The notes under the pieces were generated by a model, which was not told the origin of the DNA, did not search any database, and was given only the letters and a program-made list of their open reading frames with translations. 64,000 nucleotides of DNA from Clavibacter sepedonicus (GTDB lineage: Bacteria > Actinomycetota > Actinomycetes > Actinomycetales > Microbacteriaceae): positions 1,364,001 to 1,428,000 of the forward strand of contig NC_010407.1 of assembly GCF_000069225.1 (NCBI RefSeq). The letters run 5' to 3'. Below, piece by piece: positions 8,530-17,709 of the stretch; positions within the stretch are counted from its first letter, which is position 1; the number at the start of each line of letters is the position of its first letter. The position numbers and the translations under genes are program-made.

Positions 8530-9990
8530 TCAGCGGGCCGACACCCGCCGCCCCTGCACGTGCACGGCCGCGATGGCCGGCTCGCGCAGACCCATCAGCA
8601 GGGTGAAGAGGATCTGGTCCGTGGCGCGCGCGTCGTCGTCCGCGCGGATCCCATGGGCGAGCGTGAGGGCGAGCGGCTCCCAGAGGTCCGGCGTGATCGT
8701 CAGGAAGTCGGCGTCCTTGCCCACGTCGAGGTTGCCGTAGCGCTCCTCCATGTCGAGCGCTCGGGCGCCCGCGAGCGTGCCGGTGAAGAGGAGCTCTGCG
8801 GCGTCGATCTCCACGCCCGCGCCGCCGGGCTCCGACAGGTGCACCTTGAACGCGTCGTTGAGCACGCGGGAGATGAGCCACTCGTCGCCGGCGCCCACGT
8901 CGGATCCGATCGCCACGTTCACGCCGGACGCCACCGTGCGCCGCCACGGCATGGTGCCGCTCCCGAGGAACTGCTGCGACGTCGGGCAGTGCGCGATGCT
9001 GCTGCCGGTCTCGGCGAGGCGCGCGAGCTCGGAGTCCTGGCAGTGCACCGCGTGGGCGAAGACGCTGCGGCGGCCGAGGAGGCTGGATCCGCCGCGCTCC
9101 GACCCCGGCAGGAAGAGCCCGTCGTAGGTGTCGAGGTAGGTGTCGGTGCCGAAGACCTCGCGGACGGCGGCGATCTCGCCGGTGCCCGGCCGGTCGTTCT
9201 CGTTGAGGTGCGAGTGGAAGTGGACGCCCTCGCCGCGCGCCACGTCGTACAGCTCGCCGAGCCCGCGGAGCGTCGTCGGCGTCACCGACAGGCTGAACCG
9301 CGGCACGATCGCGACCTGGAGCGTCGCCGTCGTCGCGTCGCCCGTGTCGACGGCGTGCCAGCGGTCGATCTCCGCGCAGGAGAGCGCGATCGCGTCCTCC
9401 TCCGACGTGAGGAGCGGGGTGGCGGGGCCGGAGCCGACGGTCTGGATCCCGCGGCCGCTCACGAGCCGGAGGCCCGCGTCGCGGGAGGCCTCGAACAGGG
9501 CGTCCTGGGCGTGCGGGAACGCGGATCCGAACACGAGCGCGCTCGTCGTCCCCGCGCGGACGCGGCTCCGCGTGAAGTCCGCCGCGATCATGCGCGCGAA
9601 GCCCTCGTCCTCGAGTCGCGCCTCCGACGGGAACACGCACGTGTCGAGCCACTCGAGGAGCTGGCCGCCGCCGTGCGCGCTCGTCGTGTAGGTCTGCGGG
9701 AAGTGCACGTGCGCGTCGACGAAGCCGGGGATCAGGAAGTCGGACGCGTCGCCGTGCACGGGCGCGTCGGCGAACTCCGCGGGGAGGTCGCGGAAGGGGC
9801 CGACCCACGCGATCCGGCCGGCGTCGTCGACCGCGAGCGCGCCGTCGGGGACGGAGACGAGGTGGCGCCGGGCGTCCTGGACGAGCGGGGACCCCGTGAT
9901 GTGGAGGACGTGGCCGCGGTGGACGGCGCGGCGGGCGACCGGCGCGGGTGCGGGCGCGGCGGGGGAGGGCGTGGTGCGGTGGTCGCTCAT
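8530..9990 (-). CDS. guaD: Guanine deaminase (amidohydrolase)
   Basis: 486-aa zinc amidohydrolase predicted to turn guanine into xanthine. Metal ligands: GFVDAHVHFPQT near residue 90 (HxH plus the FPQ typical of guanine deaminase), HSHLNEN near 250, FAHAVHCQD near 300, and IGSDVGAGDE near 357 with the catalytic Asp. The C-terminal NLDVGKDADFLTI is the usual beta-sandwich end. It lies close to XdhC, a purine-type permease and xanthine dehydrogenase, so its product feeds them. Residues 1-20 are a low-complexity extension. No strong SD precedes ATG 9990. Confidence 0.88.
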   Translation of the reverse strand: MSDHRTTPSPAAPAPAPVARRAVHRGHVLHITGSPLVQDARRHLVSVPDGALAVDDAGRIAWVGPFRDLPAEFADAPVHGDASDFLIPGFVDAHVHFPQTYTTSAHGGGQLLEWLDTCVFPSEARLEDEGFARMIAADFTRSRVRAGTTSALVFGSAFPHAQDALFEASRDAGLRLVSGRGIQTVGSGPATPLLTSEEDAIALSCAEIDRWHAVDTGDATTATLQVAIVPRFSLSVTPTTLRGLGELYDVARGEGVHFHSHLNENDRPGTGEIAAVREVFGTDTYLDTYDGLFLPGSERGGSSLLGRRSVFAHAVHCQDSELARLAETGSSIAHCPTSQQFLGSGTMPWRRTVASGVNVAIGSDVGAGDEWLISRVLNDAFKVHLSEPGGAGVEIDAAELLFTGTLAGARALDMEERYGNLDVGKDADFLTITPDLWEPLALTLAHGIRADDDARATDQILFTLLMGLREPAIAAVHVQGRRVSAR

Positions 9991-10146
9991 GCGGATCCGT
10001 TCGCTGGGATGGTGCGCGGCGGTGCGGGGCTGCGGGCACAGGAGGGGCTCGCGCGGAGGGCGGGATCCCGCTGTGGCGCGATGCTGCGCGGCGGGCGGGA
10101 TCGGGTGCCCGGTCGATGGTCGGCCGGGGAGCGGGCTCTGCGATCC

Positions 10147-10163
10147 GACACGCCGGGCGTGTC
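10147..10163. terminator. Short perfect hairpin in the gap before guaD
   Basis: GACACGCC (10147-10154) and GGCGTGTC (10156-10163) form a tight stem in the 210-bp gap between the membrane-protein genes and guanine deaminase, all transcribed leftward. It could end the upstream transcript or be an operator; the one-base centre makes a protein site as likely as a terminator. Nothing else was recognised in 9991-10200. Confidence 0.3.
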
Positions 10164-10200
10164 CGCGGCGCTCAGGAAGCGGTGACCCTTCTCCGCCCGC

Positions 10201-10854
10201 TCACGCCGGCGGGCGTCGTCCCGGTCCGGTGGCCGCGGCCGAGCCCGAGTCGGCGTCGTCCGGATCCGCCGCGGCCGGTGCGTCGGGGGCGTGATCCTGG
10301 TCGAGCAGCGGCTGCAGCAGCACGTCGATCTCCGCGACCCGGCGTCGGCGCACCACGGCCATGCCCGCGACCGTGACGGCGATCACCGCGGGCAGGGTCC
10401 AGGCGAGGGGCGGCCCGCCGAGCACGCCGACGGCGACGGTGCCGCCGAGGAGCACCGCCGCGACGAGCACCGCCCAGGGACCGCCGAGCTGGTCGTGGAC
10501 CTCGCGCCGGCGGAGCAGCAGCCACCGCCAGGAGTCGGCGTCGGCGTCGGCGTCGGCGGGAAGCCGTCCGTCGTCGATCGCCTCGGAGACGTCGACGAAC
10601 CGGATGCGGGGCGGGGCCGCGCGACGTCGCCGGGAGAGGACGAACGTGAGGATGAGCCCGACGACCGCGCCGACCGTGAGCGTCGCCACGATCCGGTCGA
10701 GATCCACCTCGTGGCCGAGCGCGACCCGCGAGTAAATCAGGATCGCGGCGTAGGCGAGGGCGACGCCCATCGCGGGCACGATCGCGGGCGCGTCGGCGAG
10801 CCGGCGGCGGGCGCGCCGCAGCCGGCCGTGCGTCTTGCGTGCGGTGCCGGTCAC
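10201..10854 (-). CDS. Tandem-paralogue membrane protein, copy C
   Basis: 217 aa. Basic N-terminus, two TM segments (about 28-47 and 60-79), a cytosolic stretch DVSEAIDDGRLPADADADADSWRW... with LRRREVHDQLGGPW, then two more TM segments (about 132-152 and 157-175) and an acidic Ala/Asp-rich tail. The same plan and motif (D/E-V-S-E-A ... D-G ... W...L.RRR) recur in the two genes upstream, so these are three tandem paralogues. GTG 10854 is chosen because it starts 13 nt after the previous stop; an upstream ATG would overlap it. A GTCGGC 6-mer is repeated four times inside, giving ADADAD. No known family recognised. Confidence 0.65.
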   Translation of the reverse strand: MTGTARKTHGRLRRARRRLADAPAIVPAMGVALAYAAILIYSRVALGHEVDLDRIVATLTVGAVVGLILTFVLSRRRRAAPPRIRFVDVSEAIDDGRLPADADADADSWRWLLLRRREVHDQLGGPWAVLVAAVLLGGTVAVGVLGGPPLAWTLPAVIAVTVAGMAVVRRRRVAEIDVLLQPLLDQDHAPDAPAAADPDDADSGSAAATGPGRRPPA

Positions 10855-10867
10855 GGTCGGGCGCGGA

Positions 10868-11446
10868 TCAGGCGCCGGCGGGGCGCGTCGGCGCGGCGTC
10901 CGCGGCAGCCCCGCGGGCGCCGTCGCGCTCGCGCAGCTGGTGGAGCAGGCCGTCGATGCGGGGGATGGCACGGCGCGCCTGCACGAGCACGCCGATGCCG
11001 AGCCCGACGAACACGACGATCACGAGCCAGCCGATCGGGCTGCCGGGCTCGAGCACGAGGAGCGCGACGCCCATCGCGATGAACACCAGGAACAGGAGGG
11101 GTGTCAGCCACAGGGAGCGACGGAACTGGCCGCGCCGCCACTCGAGCGCGGGGATCCACACGCCCGGGTCGGCTGCGAGCGGCGCCTGTCCGGACCTGAT
11201 CGCCGCGGTGACGTCGGCTGAGGTCGATGCCCCTCCGCCCCGACGGCGCTGCCAGGCGATCACGGCGACCATGACGCCGCCGAAGAGGAGCGACCCGATG
11301 AAGCGCCCGATGATGCCGGCGACGGAGAGGCCGTCACCCGTGATGACAAGGTCGATGCCCGTGCGGAGCACGAAGTAGAAGGCGGTGACGACGAGGAACA
11401 CGCCCCCGAGCGACGCGCGTTCGAACCGCTCTTGCAGGCCCTTCAT
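10868..11446 (-). CDS. Tandem-paralogue membrane protein, copy B
   Basis: 192 aa. Residues 13-35 and 45-68 are membrane segments; DVTAAIRSGQAPLAADPGVW and LEWRRGQFRRSLW form the conserved cytosolic motif; two further TM segments at about 112-130 and 136-155; basic/Ala-rich C-terminus. It is the middle of three similar genes, 13 nt upstream of copy C. ATG 11446 is the only good start before the first TM. Function unknown; no family recognised. Confidence 0.65.
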   Translation of the reverse strand: MKGLQERFERASLGGVFLVVTAFYFVLRTGIDLVITGDGLSVAGIIGRFIGSLLFGGVMVAVIAWQRRRGGGASTSADVTAAIRSGQAPLAADPGVWIPALEWRRGQFRRSLWLTPLLFLVFIAMGVALLVLEPGSPIGWLVIVVFVGLGIGVLVQARRAIPRIDGLLHQLRERDGARGAAADAAPTRPAGA

Positions 11447-11547
11447 CGGGCGGAGGCGGTGTCGGGGCGGGCGCGGTGGGTCATCGTGTCTCCTCGGAAG
11501 CGGTGCGGGTGATGCGCACGCCGGATCGAGGTCGGCGCGAGTCGACC

Positions 11548-12183
11548 CTATCCAGCAGCCGGGGGAATCCGGTCCTCGGGGGTGGGCGGCGCCCAGGCGG
11601 CCCGGCGCTCCTCGTCTCGGCGGACCTGCTCCTGCAGCGGGATGAGCAGGGCGTCCACGCGGTCGCGGCGGAGTGCACGGGAGACGATCAGCGATGCGGC
11701 ATACGTGGCGAAGACGGCCAGGAGGATGAGGAACGCCGCGTCGGACGCGCCGAACGGGCGCGAGCGCGGCAGGAACGCCAGACCGACGAAGAGCAGGAGC
11801 GTGATCGGGAGGACCCACGCGTCGTGCCGGATCTCCCGACGTCGACGTTCCAGCGCATCGCGCCACACGACCAGGTCCGCTCCCGCCGGCAGCTCGCCGT
11901 CCTCGGCGGCCTCCGACACCTCGACCTCGCGCGGCGCCCCGGGCCAGCTCAGGCGGCGGATCCAGAGCGCTCCCACCCGCACGGAGCCGAGGAGCACCGC
12001 GACGACGCCGCGGAAGACGATCGACCCGGGGTCGTCCGACGGCTGCCCGATGCCGAACGCTGTCAGCCACACGAAGATCACGACGGCGACGACCAGCACC
12101 TGCACGACCGCGGGCGCGTCGGCCCACGCGCGGCGGATGCGCCGGAACAGCGGCTGCGGACGGTCGGGTGCGGTCGGCATCAT
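11548..12183 (-). CDS. Tandem-paralogue membrane protein, copy A
   Basis: 211 aa, first of three similar genes. Two TM segments (about 25-45 and 58-75), then VEVSEAAEDGELPAGADLVVW and LERRRREIRHDAW, then two TM segments (about 122-138 and 145-165) and a C-terminal RRDRVDALLIPLQEQVRRDEE amphipathic segment comparable to IDVLLQPLLDQDH in copy C and IDGLLHQLRERDG in copy B. ATG 12183 has GAGGGGG upstream. The shared C-terminal LL.QL segment suggests oligomerisation; that is inference. Confidence 0.65.
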   Translation of the reverse strand: MMPTAPDRPQPLFRRIRRAWADAPAVVQVLVVAVVIFVWLTAFGIGQPSDDPGSIVFRGVVAVLLGSVRVGALWIRRLSWPGAPREVEVSEAAEDGELPAGADLVVWRDALERRRREIRHDAWVLPITLLLFVGLAFLPRSRPFGASDAAFLILLAVFATYAASLIVSRALRRDRVDALLIPLQEQVRRDEERRAAWAPPTPEDRIPPAAG

Positions 12184-12396
12184 GGGTCCCCCTCATGCGG
12201 CGCCGGATGCGGCGCGCGACACCTGAGGGAGGATCCCCCCGGCATCCGCGTCCCACCCTACGCAGGGGCCGTGCGAGGCTTGACGCGGGCGGTAGCCTTC
12301 CGATCCGTCGAGCGGCCGCCCTTCCGCCCGTCCCGCGCCCGACCGTCGGCGCTCCCGTCCCGCGCCCGCTCGCCGGCGCTCCCGTCCGGAGGTGCC

Positions 12397-13488
12397 GTGC
12401 TCGAGATCGCCGCGGAGGTGCTCGACGCCCTCGCCGACGGCCGGCGCCTCGCCGTCGCGTGGGTCACCGACGTGCTCGGCAGCGCGCCCCGCACGGCCGG
12501 CACGGCGATGGCGGTCGACGACCGGGGCCGCGTCATCGGATCCATCTCCGGCGGATGCGTCGAGGGCGCGGTCATCGAGGTCGCGACCGGCGTGCTCGAC
12601 GACGGGGCGCCCGCGCTCACGTCGTTCGGCGTCAGCGACGACGACGCGTTCCAGGTCGGGCTCACCTGCGGCGGGCGGATCGGCGTGGTCGTCGTGGAGG
12701 TCGCGCCCGCCGGCGACGCGCGGTCGCCCGTGCCCGACGCCGTGCGCGCCGCGCTCGAGGACGCCCGCGCCGGACGCGCCGCATCGCTCGCGCTCGTGCT
12801 GGAGGGACCGGCCGTCGGCACGTGGGTCACCGCGGACGCCGACCCCGTGGGCGCCGACCCCGCCCGCCGGATCCGCGCCGAGCTCGCCGCCCGCCTCGCG
12901 GCCGGCCGCTCGGGCACCACGGAGGTCGACTGCGCCGACGGCCCAATGCGGGTCCTGCACCTCGTCGCCGCCCCGCCGCCCCGGCTGATCGTCTTCGGCG
13001 CCGTCGACTTCTCCGCCGCCCTCGCCGACGCGGCCGCCCTGCTGGGATACCGCGTCACCGTGTGCGACGCCCGGCCCGCCTTCGCGACCCGCGCGCGCTT
13101 CCCGACGGCCCACGAGGTCGTCGCCGAGTGGCCGGACGAGTACCTGGCGCGCACCGAGGTCGACGCCCGCACCGTGATCTGCGTGCTCACCCACGACGAC
13201 CGCTTCGACGTGCCGCTGCTCGTCGCCGCACTCCGCCTTCCGGTCGCGTTCGTCGGGGCGATGGGATCCCGCGCCACCGACGTCCGCCGCCGCGCGCTGC
13301 TCGTGGAGGAGGGCCTGACGGACACCGAGCTCGCGCGGCTGCGCTCGCCCATCGGCCTCGACATCGGCGCGTCGACGCCCCAGGAGACGGCCGTCTCGAT
13401 CCTCGCGGAGGTGCTCGCCGCGCGCGCCGGCACCGAGGGCGCGCCGCTGACGACGACCACCGGGCCGATCCACGGGGAGACCGCATGA
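12397..13488 (+). CDS. xdhC: XdhC/CoxI-family molybdenum cofactor insertion factor
   Basis: 363-aa chaperone that, in the family, binds sulfurated molybdenum cofactor and loads it into xanthine dehydrogenase. N-terminal XdhC_CoxI domain: WVTDVLGSAPRTAGTAMAV near residue 24, GSISGGCVEGAV near 49 and GLTCGGRIGVVV near 88 (both cysteines kept). C-terminal Rossmann domain from about 190: RLIVFGAVDFSAALADAA, VTVCDARPAFA, VICVLTHDDRFDVPLL, YVGAMGSR-like FVGAMGSRAT and PIGLDIGASTPQETAVSI. GTG 12397 follows GGAGG by 5 nt. Stop overlaps the permease ATG (ATGA). Confidence 0.9.
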   Translation: MLEIAAEVLDALADGRRLAVAWVTDVLGSAPRTAGTAMAVDDRGRVIGSISGGCVEGAVIEVATGVLDDGAPALTSFGVSDDDAFQVGLTCGGRIGVVVVEVAPAGDARSPVPDAVRAALEDARAGRAASLALVLEGPAVGTWVTADADPVGADPARRIRAELAARLAAGRSGTTEVDCADGPMRVLHLVAAPPPRLIVFGAVDFSAALADAAALLGYRVTVCDARPAFATRARFPTAHEVVAEWPDEYLARTEVDARTVICVLTHDDRFDVPLLVAALRLPVAFVGAMGSRATDVRRRALLVEEGLTDTELARLRSPIGLDIGASTPQETAVSILAEVLAARAGTEGAPLTTTTGPIHGETA

Positions 13489-14795
13489 CCGCCGCATCCG
13501 CTGCGTCCGCGGGCGCGCGCGCACCCCAGCCCGGCCTCGCCCGCCGCCTCGGCCTCCTCGACGCCACCGTCCTCGGCCTCGGCCTCGGCGCGATGATCGG
13601 CGCCGGGATCTTCGCGGTCATGCCCGCCGCCGCCCGTGCGGCAGGCTCCGGCCTCCTCGTCGGCCTCGCGATCGCCGCGGTCGTCGCGTTCTGCAACGCC
13701 ACCGCGTCCGCGCAGCTCGCCGCGCGCTACCCGTCGTCCGGCGGCTCGTACCTCTACGGCCGCGAGCGCCTGGGGGAGTGGCCGGGCTTCCTCGCGGGCT
13801 GGTCGTTCGTGATCGGCAAGACCGCGAGCTGCGCGGCCATGGCCCTCACCTTCGCCGCGTACGCCGTGCCCGCGGCCTGGCAGCGGCCCGTCGCCGCGCT
13901 CGCCGTGACGGCCCTCGCAGTCGTGGGCTGCCTCGGCGTGACCCGCACGGCCCGGCTCGCCCGCGTGATCATCACGGTGGTCCTCGCCGTGATCGCGCTC
14001 GTGCTGGTCGCCGGCCTCGTCGCGGGCGGGCCGGAAGCCGCCGCCGAGCAGGTCGCGGGCGTCGTCGACACCACGCCCTATGGGGTCCTCCAGTCGGCCG
14101 GGCTCCTGTTCTTCGCCTTCGCGGGCTACGCGCGCATCGCGACCATGGGGGAGGAGGTGCGGGATCCCGCCCGCACCATCCCGCGCGCGATCCTCCTCGC
14201 GCTCGGCGGCGCGCTCGTCGTGTACGCGCTCGTCGCCGTGACGCTGCTCGGGGTGCTCGGCCAGGCGCGGCTCGGCGGATCCACCGCGCCGCTCGCGGAC
14301 GTCGTGCGCGACGCGGGCTGGTCATGGGCGGTGCCGGTCGTGGGTGTGGGCGCGGCCGCCGCGTGCCTCGGTGCGCTGCTCGCGCTCCTCCCCGGGATCG
14401 GGCGCACGTCTCTCGCGATGGCCCGCGAGGGCGACCTGCCGCGCGGGCTCGCGGTCGTGCACCCGCGGTACCGGGTGCCGCAGCGGGCCGAGATCGCGGT
14501 CGCGGTGGTGGTCGTCGCGCTCGTGCTCACGGTGAACCTCCGCGGCGTCGTCGGCTTCTCGTCGTTCGGCGTGCTGCTGTACTACGTGGTCGCCAACGCC
14601 GCCGCCTTCACGCAGGAGCGGGCCGACCGGCGGTATCCGCGGGCGCTGCAGGTGGTCGGGGTCGTCGGCTGCCTGGTGCTCGTGGCGACGCTGCCCGGGG
14701 TGTCCATCGGGGTGGGCGCCGGCGTGCTGCTGGTCGGCGTGGTCGGGCGCGCGATCGTCCTCGCCCGGCGGCAGCGCGGGGCGCAGGCGCGCTGA
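13485..14795 (+). CDS. APC-superfamily amino acid/purine-type permease
   Basis: 436-aa permease with about 12 TM segments. LGLGLGAMIGAGIFAVMPAAA near residue 28 is the APC TM1 signature, SSGGSYLYGRERLGEWPGFLAGW near 86 is TM3, and FFAFAGYARIATMGEEVRDPARTIPRAI near 205 is TM6 and the following loop. Overlapping xdhC by 4 nt in a purine-breakdown neighbourhood makes a nitrogenous substrate likely, but APC members usually carry amino acids and the motif does not settle it. It converges on the xanthine dehydrogenase operon with a 19-bp gap. Confidence 0.85.
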   Translation: MTAASAASAGARAPQPGLARRLGLLDATVLGLGLGAMIGAGIFAVMPAAARAAGSGLLVGLAIAAVVAFCNATASAQLAARYPSSGGSYLYGRERLGEWPGFLAGWSFVIGKTASCAAMALTFAAYAVPAAWQRPVAALAVTALAVVGCLGVTRTARLARVIITVVLAVIALVLVAGLVAGGPEAAAEQVAGVVDTTPYGVLQSAGLLFFAFAGYARIATMGEEVRDPARTIPRAILLALGGALVVYALVAVTLLGVLGQARLGGSTAPLADVVRDAGWSWAVPVVGVGAAAACLGALLALLPGIGRTSLAMAREGDLPRGLAVVHPRYRVPQRAEIAVAVVVVALVLTVNLRGVVGFSSFGVLLYYVVANAAAFTQERADRRYPRALQVVGVVGCLVLVATLPGVSIGVGAGVLLVGVVGRAIVLARRQRGAQAR

Positions 14796-14814
14796 CCGGG
14801 CCCCGCCGCATCCG

Positions 14815-17709
14815 CTACTCCCGCGTCCCGCGCTCCCCGAGCGTCGTCGGGCTGTCGAAGCGCGGCTGCAGGCCGCCGCCGTGCAGGAGCCGCCACACGC
14901 GGTCCCGCGACATCGGCAGGTCGTGCGGGCGGATCCCGATGGCGTCGCGCACCGCGTTCGCCAGCGCGGGAGCGACCGGGTTGTAGGGCGCCTCGCTCAT
15001 CGACTTGGCGCCGTGCGGGCCGAGGTCGTCGTGCGTGCGGGCGAAGAGCACCTCGGTCACGGGCAGGTCGGCGAGCTGGGGGATGTGGTAGTTCCGCAGC
15101 ACGTCCGTGAGGATCCGCCCCTCGCCGTCGTGCACGACCTCCTCGTACACGGCCGTGCCGATCGCCTGCGCCGTGCCGCCCTCGACCTGGCCGCGCAGCT
15201 GCGCCGGGTTCAGCACGGTGCCGGCGTCGACGGCCTGCACGGAGCGGAGGATGCGGACCTCGCCCGTCGCGGGATCCACCGCCACCCGGAACGCGTGCAC
15301 GTTGAACGCGAGGGAGCGGAGCGCGCCGTCCTCGTGCGCCTGCGCTGCGAGGCCGTCGGGGCCCGCCAGCTCGGCGATCGGCACGGACACGTCGCCCGCG
15401 ACGAGCGCGTCCGGTGTGAGCGCGAACGCGGCGGCGGCGATCCCCGTGCGCGCGGCGGCCGCCTCCCGCAGCAGGTCGGCGAGCGCGGTCGCGGCGACGT
15501 GCACGGCCTTGCCCGCGACGACCGTGCCCGCGGAGCCGAACGCGCCCGTGTCGTAGCGCGTGACGTCGGTGTCGGACTGGCGGATGCGGATCCGGCCGGG
15601 CGTCGTCCCGAGCGCGGTCGCGGCGAGCTGCGCGTGCACGGTCGTCGTGCCGTTGCCGAACTCGGCCGTGCCCACCGACACCGTCACCGTGCCGTCCGCG
15701 GCCATCGCCACGGTCACGTCGGCGAAGTGCCCGCGCGGCGGCATGGTGGCGATCATCGCCGCGGCCATGCCCTCGCCCACGAGCCAGCGGTCGCCGGCCG
15801 GCACGGGATCCCCGCCGCCGTCGCCCAGCGCCCGCTCGGCGAGGTCGAGGCACTGGTCGAGCCCGTAGCTGCCGCCGAAGCCGAGGTCGGGACCCTCCGC
15901 CTCCGTGATGATCAGCGGGTCGCCGGGCACGACCGCGTTCCGCCGCCGGATCTCGAAGCCCGAGATGCCGAGCCGCCGCGCCAGCTCGTCGAGCGCGGAG
16001 TCGACCGCGAAGATCACCTGCCCGAGGCCGTAGCCGCGGAACGCGCCCGACGGCAGGTTGTTCGTGTAGACGCTCTGCGCGTCCACGCGCTTGGCCGGCG
16101 ACCGGTAGAGGGTGATCGACTCGTTGCAGCCGTGGAACATGACGCCCGGCCCGTGGTTGCCGTACGCGCCCGTGTCGCTGAGCACGTCGACCGCGAGCGC
16201 CGTGAGGAGGCCGTCGGAGGTGGCGCCGACCGTGACGCCCACGCGCATCGGGTGCCGCGACGGCGACAGCGTGAACTCGTCCGACCGCGTGAACTCCAGC
16301 TGCACCGGGCGTCCGGTCGCGAGCACCGCGAGGGTGACGACGTCCTCGGTGAGGATCTCCTGCTTGCCGCCGAACCCGCCGCCCACGCGGGCCGTGAAGA
16401 CGCGCACCCGCTCGGGCTCCAGCTCGAACAGGCGGCAGATCTCGCGCTGCACGAGGAACGGGACCTGCGAGCTGGTGCGGAGGACCAGGCGGCCCTCCTC
16501 CATCCAGCCCACGGTCGCGTGCGTCTCGAGGTGCGTGTGCGCGACGCGCTGCGTGGACCACGTGCCCGAGACCACCTCGGCGGCGCGGGCGAGCCCGGCC
16601 GCCACATCGCCGTGCTCGCCGTGCATCTCGGCGACGATGTTGCGCTGCGGGTCGGCGAGGCGCGAGACGGCCGGATCCTTGTCGCCGTGCACGAGGGGCG
16701 CGCCCGGCCGCCGCGCCTCGTCGGGGTCGAAGACGGCGGGGAGGACCTCGTAGTCCACCCGCACCAGGCGCACGGCGGCCTCCGCGATGCCCACGTCGTC
16801 GGCGATCACGGCCGCGACGCGCTGCCCGCGGAACCGCACGACGTCGTCGAAGACGCGGCTGTCGTCGGGGTCGTCGAAGCGGTCCTCGTGCCGGGCGGAC
16901 GAGTAGAGCGTCGCGGGGGAGTCGTGGTGGGTGAGCACGGCGTGCACGCCCGGCAGCGCGAGCGCCTCCGACGTGTCGATGGAGCGGATGCGGGCGTGCG
17001 GGTGCGGGCTCCGCACCAGGCTCGCGTGCAGGAGGCCGGGGACCTGGACGTCGAGCGTGTACGGCTCGAGGCCGCTGACGACGCGCTCGCTCGCGGGCGC
17101 GTGCAGCGACGTGCCGACGCGGCCGGTCTGGGCGCGCTCGGCGGCGCGGGCATCGTCGCCGCTGCCGTCGGCGGCCGTCGCGGCGGACCCGGCGGCGGCC
17201 GCGGATCCCGTCGCCCGCACCGGCCCGAGCCCCTCCGGCCGCGCGCCGCCGCAGCCGTCGCCGTGCGCGTGATCCGCGCCGCCGTGCTCGCCGCGGATCG
17301 CCTCGTCGATCGCCCGGTACCCCGTGCACCGGCAGAGGCTGCTCTTCATCAGGCGCGGCAGGTCGTCGAGCTCGTCGTCGCCGAGCGACGCGGCCGTGAC
17401 GACCATGCCCGGCGTGCAGAACCCGCACTGGAACCCGGCCGCCTCCACGAACCGCGCCTGCACGGGATGCAGGTCGCCGGGCGTCCCCAGCCCCGCCGCC
17501 GTCGTGACCTCGCGGCCCGCGGCCCGGAACGCGGGCAGGATGCACGAGTGCACGGCCTCGCCGTCGAGGAGCACCGCGCACGCCCCGCAGTCGCCCGAGT
17601 CGCAGCCCTTCTTCACGCTGAACACCTCGTGCTCGCGCAGCCAGGTGCGCAGGCTCTGGCCGGGCGCCGGCTCGCCCGGGATCTCGCGGCCGTCCACGGT
17701 CATGCTCAC
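14815..17709 (-). CDS. Xanthine dehydrogenase, fused [2Fe-2S] and molybdopterin subunits
   Basis: 964-aa cytosolic oxidoreductase. Residues 1-165: plant-type ferredoxin cysteines KKGCDSGDCGACAVLLDG, then the second cluster QCGFCTPGM and SSLCRCTGYRAIDEAI. A 60-residue Ala/Gly linker follows. The molybdopterin part starts near 215: ARVGGGFGGKQE, SGAFRGYGLGQ, GTAEFGNGTTTVHAQ, TGAFGSAGT and the catalytic glutamate in AKSMSEAPYNPVAPAL near 930. GTG 17709 overlaps the FAD-subunit stop (GTGA) and has GGAG 7 nt upstream; ATG 17703 is the alternative. Oxidises hypoxanthine/xanthine by family; a related purine or aldehyde is possible. Needs a molybdenum cofactor whose MocA-like enzyme nearby is broken. 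Confidence 0.9.
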   Translation of the reverse strand: MSMTVDGREIPGEPAPGQSLRTWLREHEVFSVKKGCDSGDCGACAVLLDGEAVHSCILPAFRAAGREVTTAAGLGTPGDLHPVQARFVEAAGFQCGFCTPGMVVTAASLGDDELDDLPRLMKSSLCRCTGYRAIDEAIRGEHGGADHAHGDGCGGARPEGLGPVRATGSAAAAGSAATAADGSGDDARAAERAQTGRVGTSLHAPASERVVSGLEPYTLDVQVPGLLHASLVRSPHPHARIRSIDTSEALALPGVHAVLTHHDSPATLYSSARHEDRFDDPDDSRVFDDVVRFRGQRVAAVIADDVGIAEAAVRLVRVDYEVLPAVFDPDEARRPGAPLVHGDKDPAVSRLADPQRNIVAEMHGEHGDVAAGLARAAEVVSGTWSTQRVAHTHLETHATVGWMEEGRLVLRTSSQVPFLVQREICRLFELEPERVRVFTARVGGGFGGKQEILTEDVVTLAVLATGRPVQLEFTRSDEFTLSPSRHPMRVGVTVGATSDGLLTALAVDVLSDTGAYGNHGPGVMFHGCNESITLYRSPAKRVDAQSVYTNNLPSGAFRGYGLGQVIFAVDSALDELARRLGISGFEIRRRNAVVPGDPLIITEAEGPDLGFGGSYGLDQCLDLAERALGDGGGDPVPAGDRWLVGEGMAAAMIATMPPRGHFADVTVAMAADGTVTVSVGTAEFGNGTTTVHAQLAATALGTTPGRIRIRQSDTDVTRYDTGAFGSAGTVVAGKAVHVAATALADLLREAAAARTGIAAAAFALTPDALVAGDVSVPIAELAGPDGLAAQAHEDGALRSLAFNVHAFRVAVDPATGEVRILRSVQAVDAGTVLNPAQLRGQVEGGTAQAIGTAVYEEVVHDGEGRILTDVLRNYHIPQLADLPVTEVLFARTHDDLGPHGAKSMSEAPYNPVAPALANAVRDAIGIRPHDLPMSRDRVWRLLHGGGLQPRFDSPTTLGERGTRE

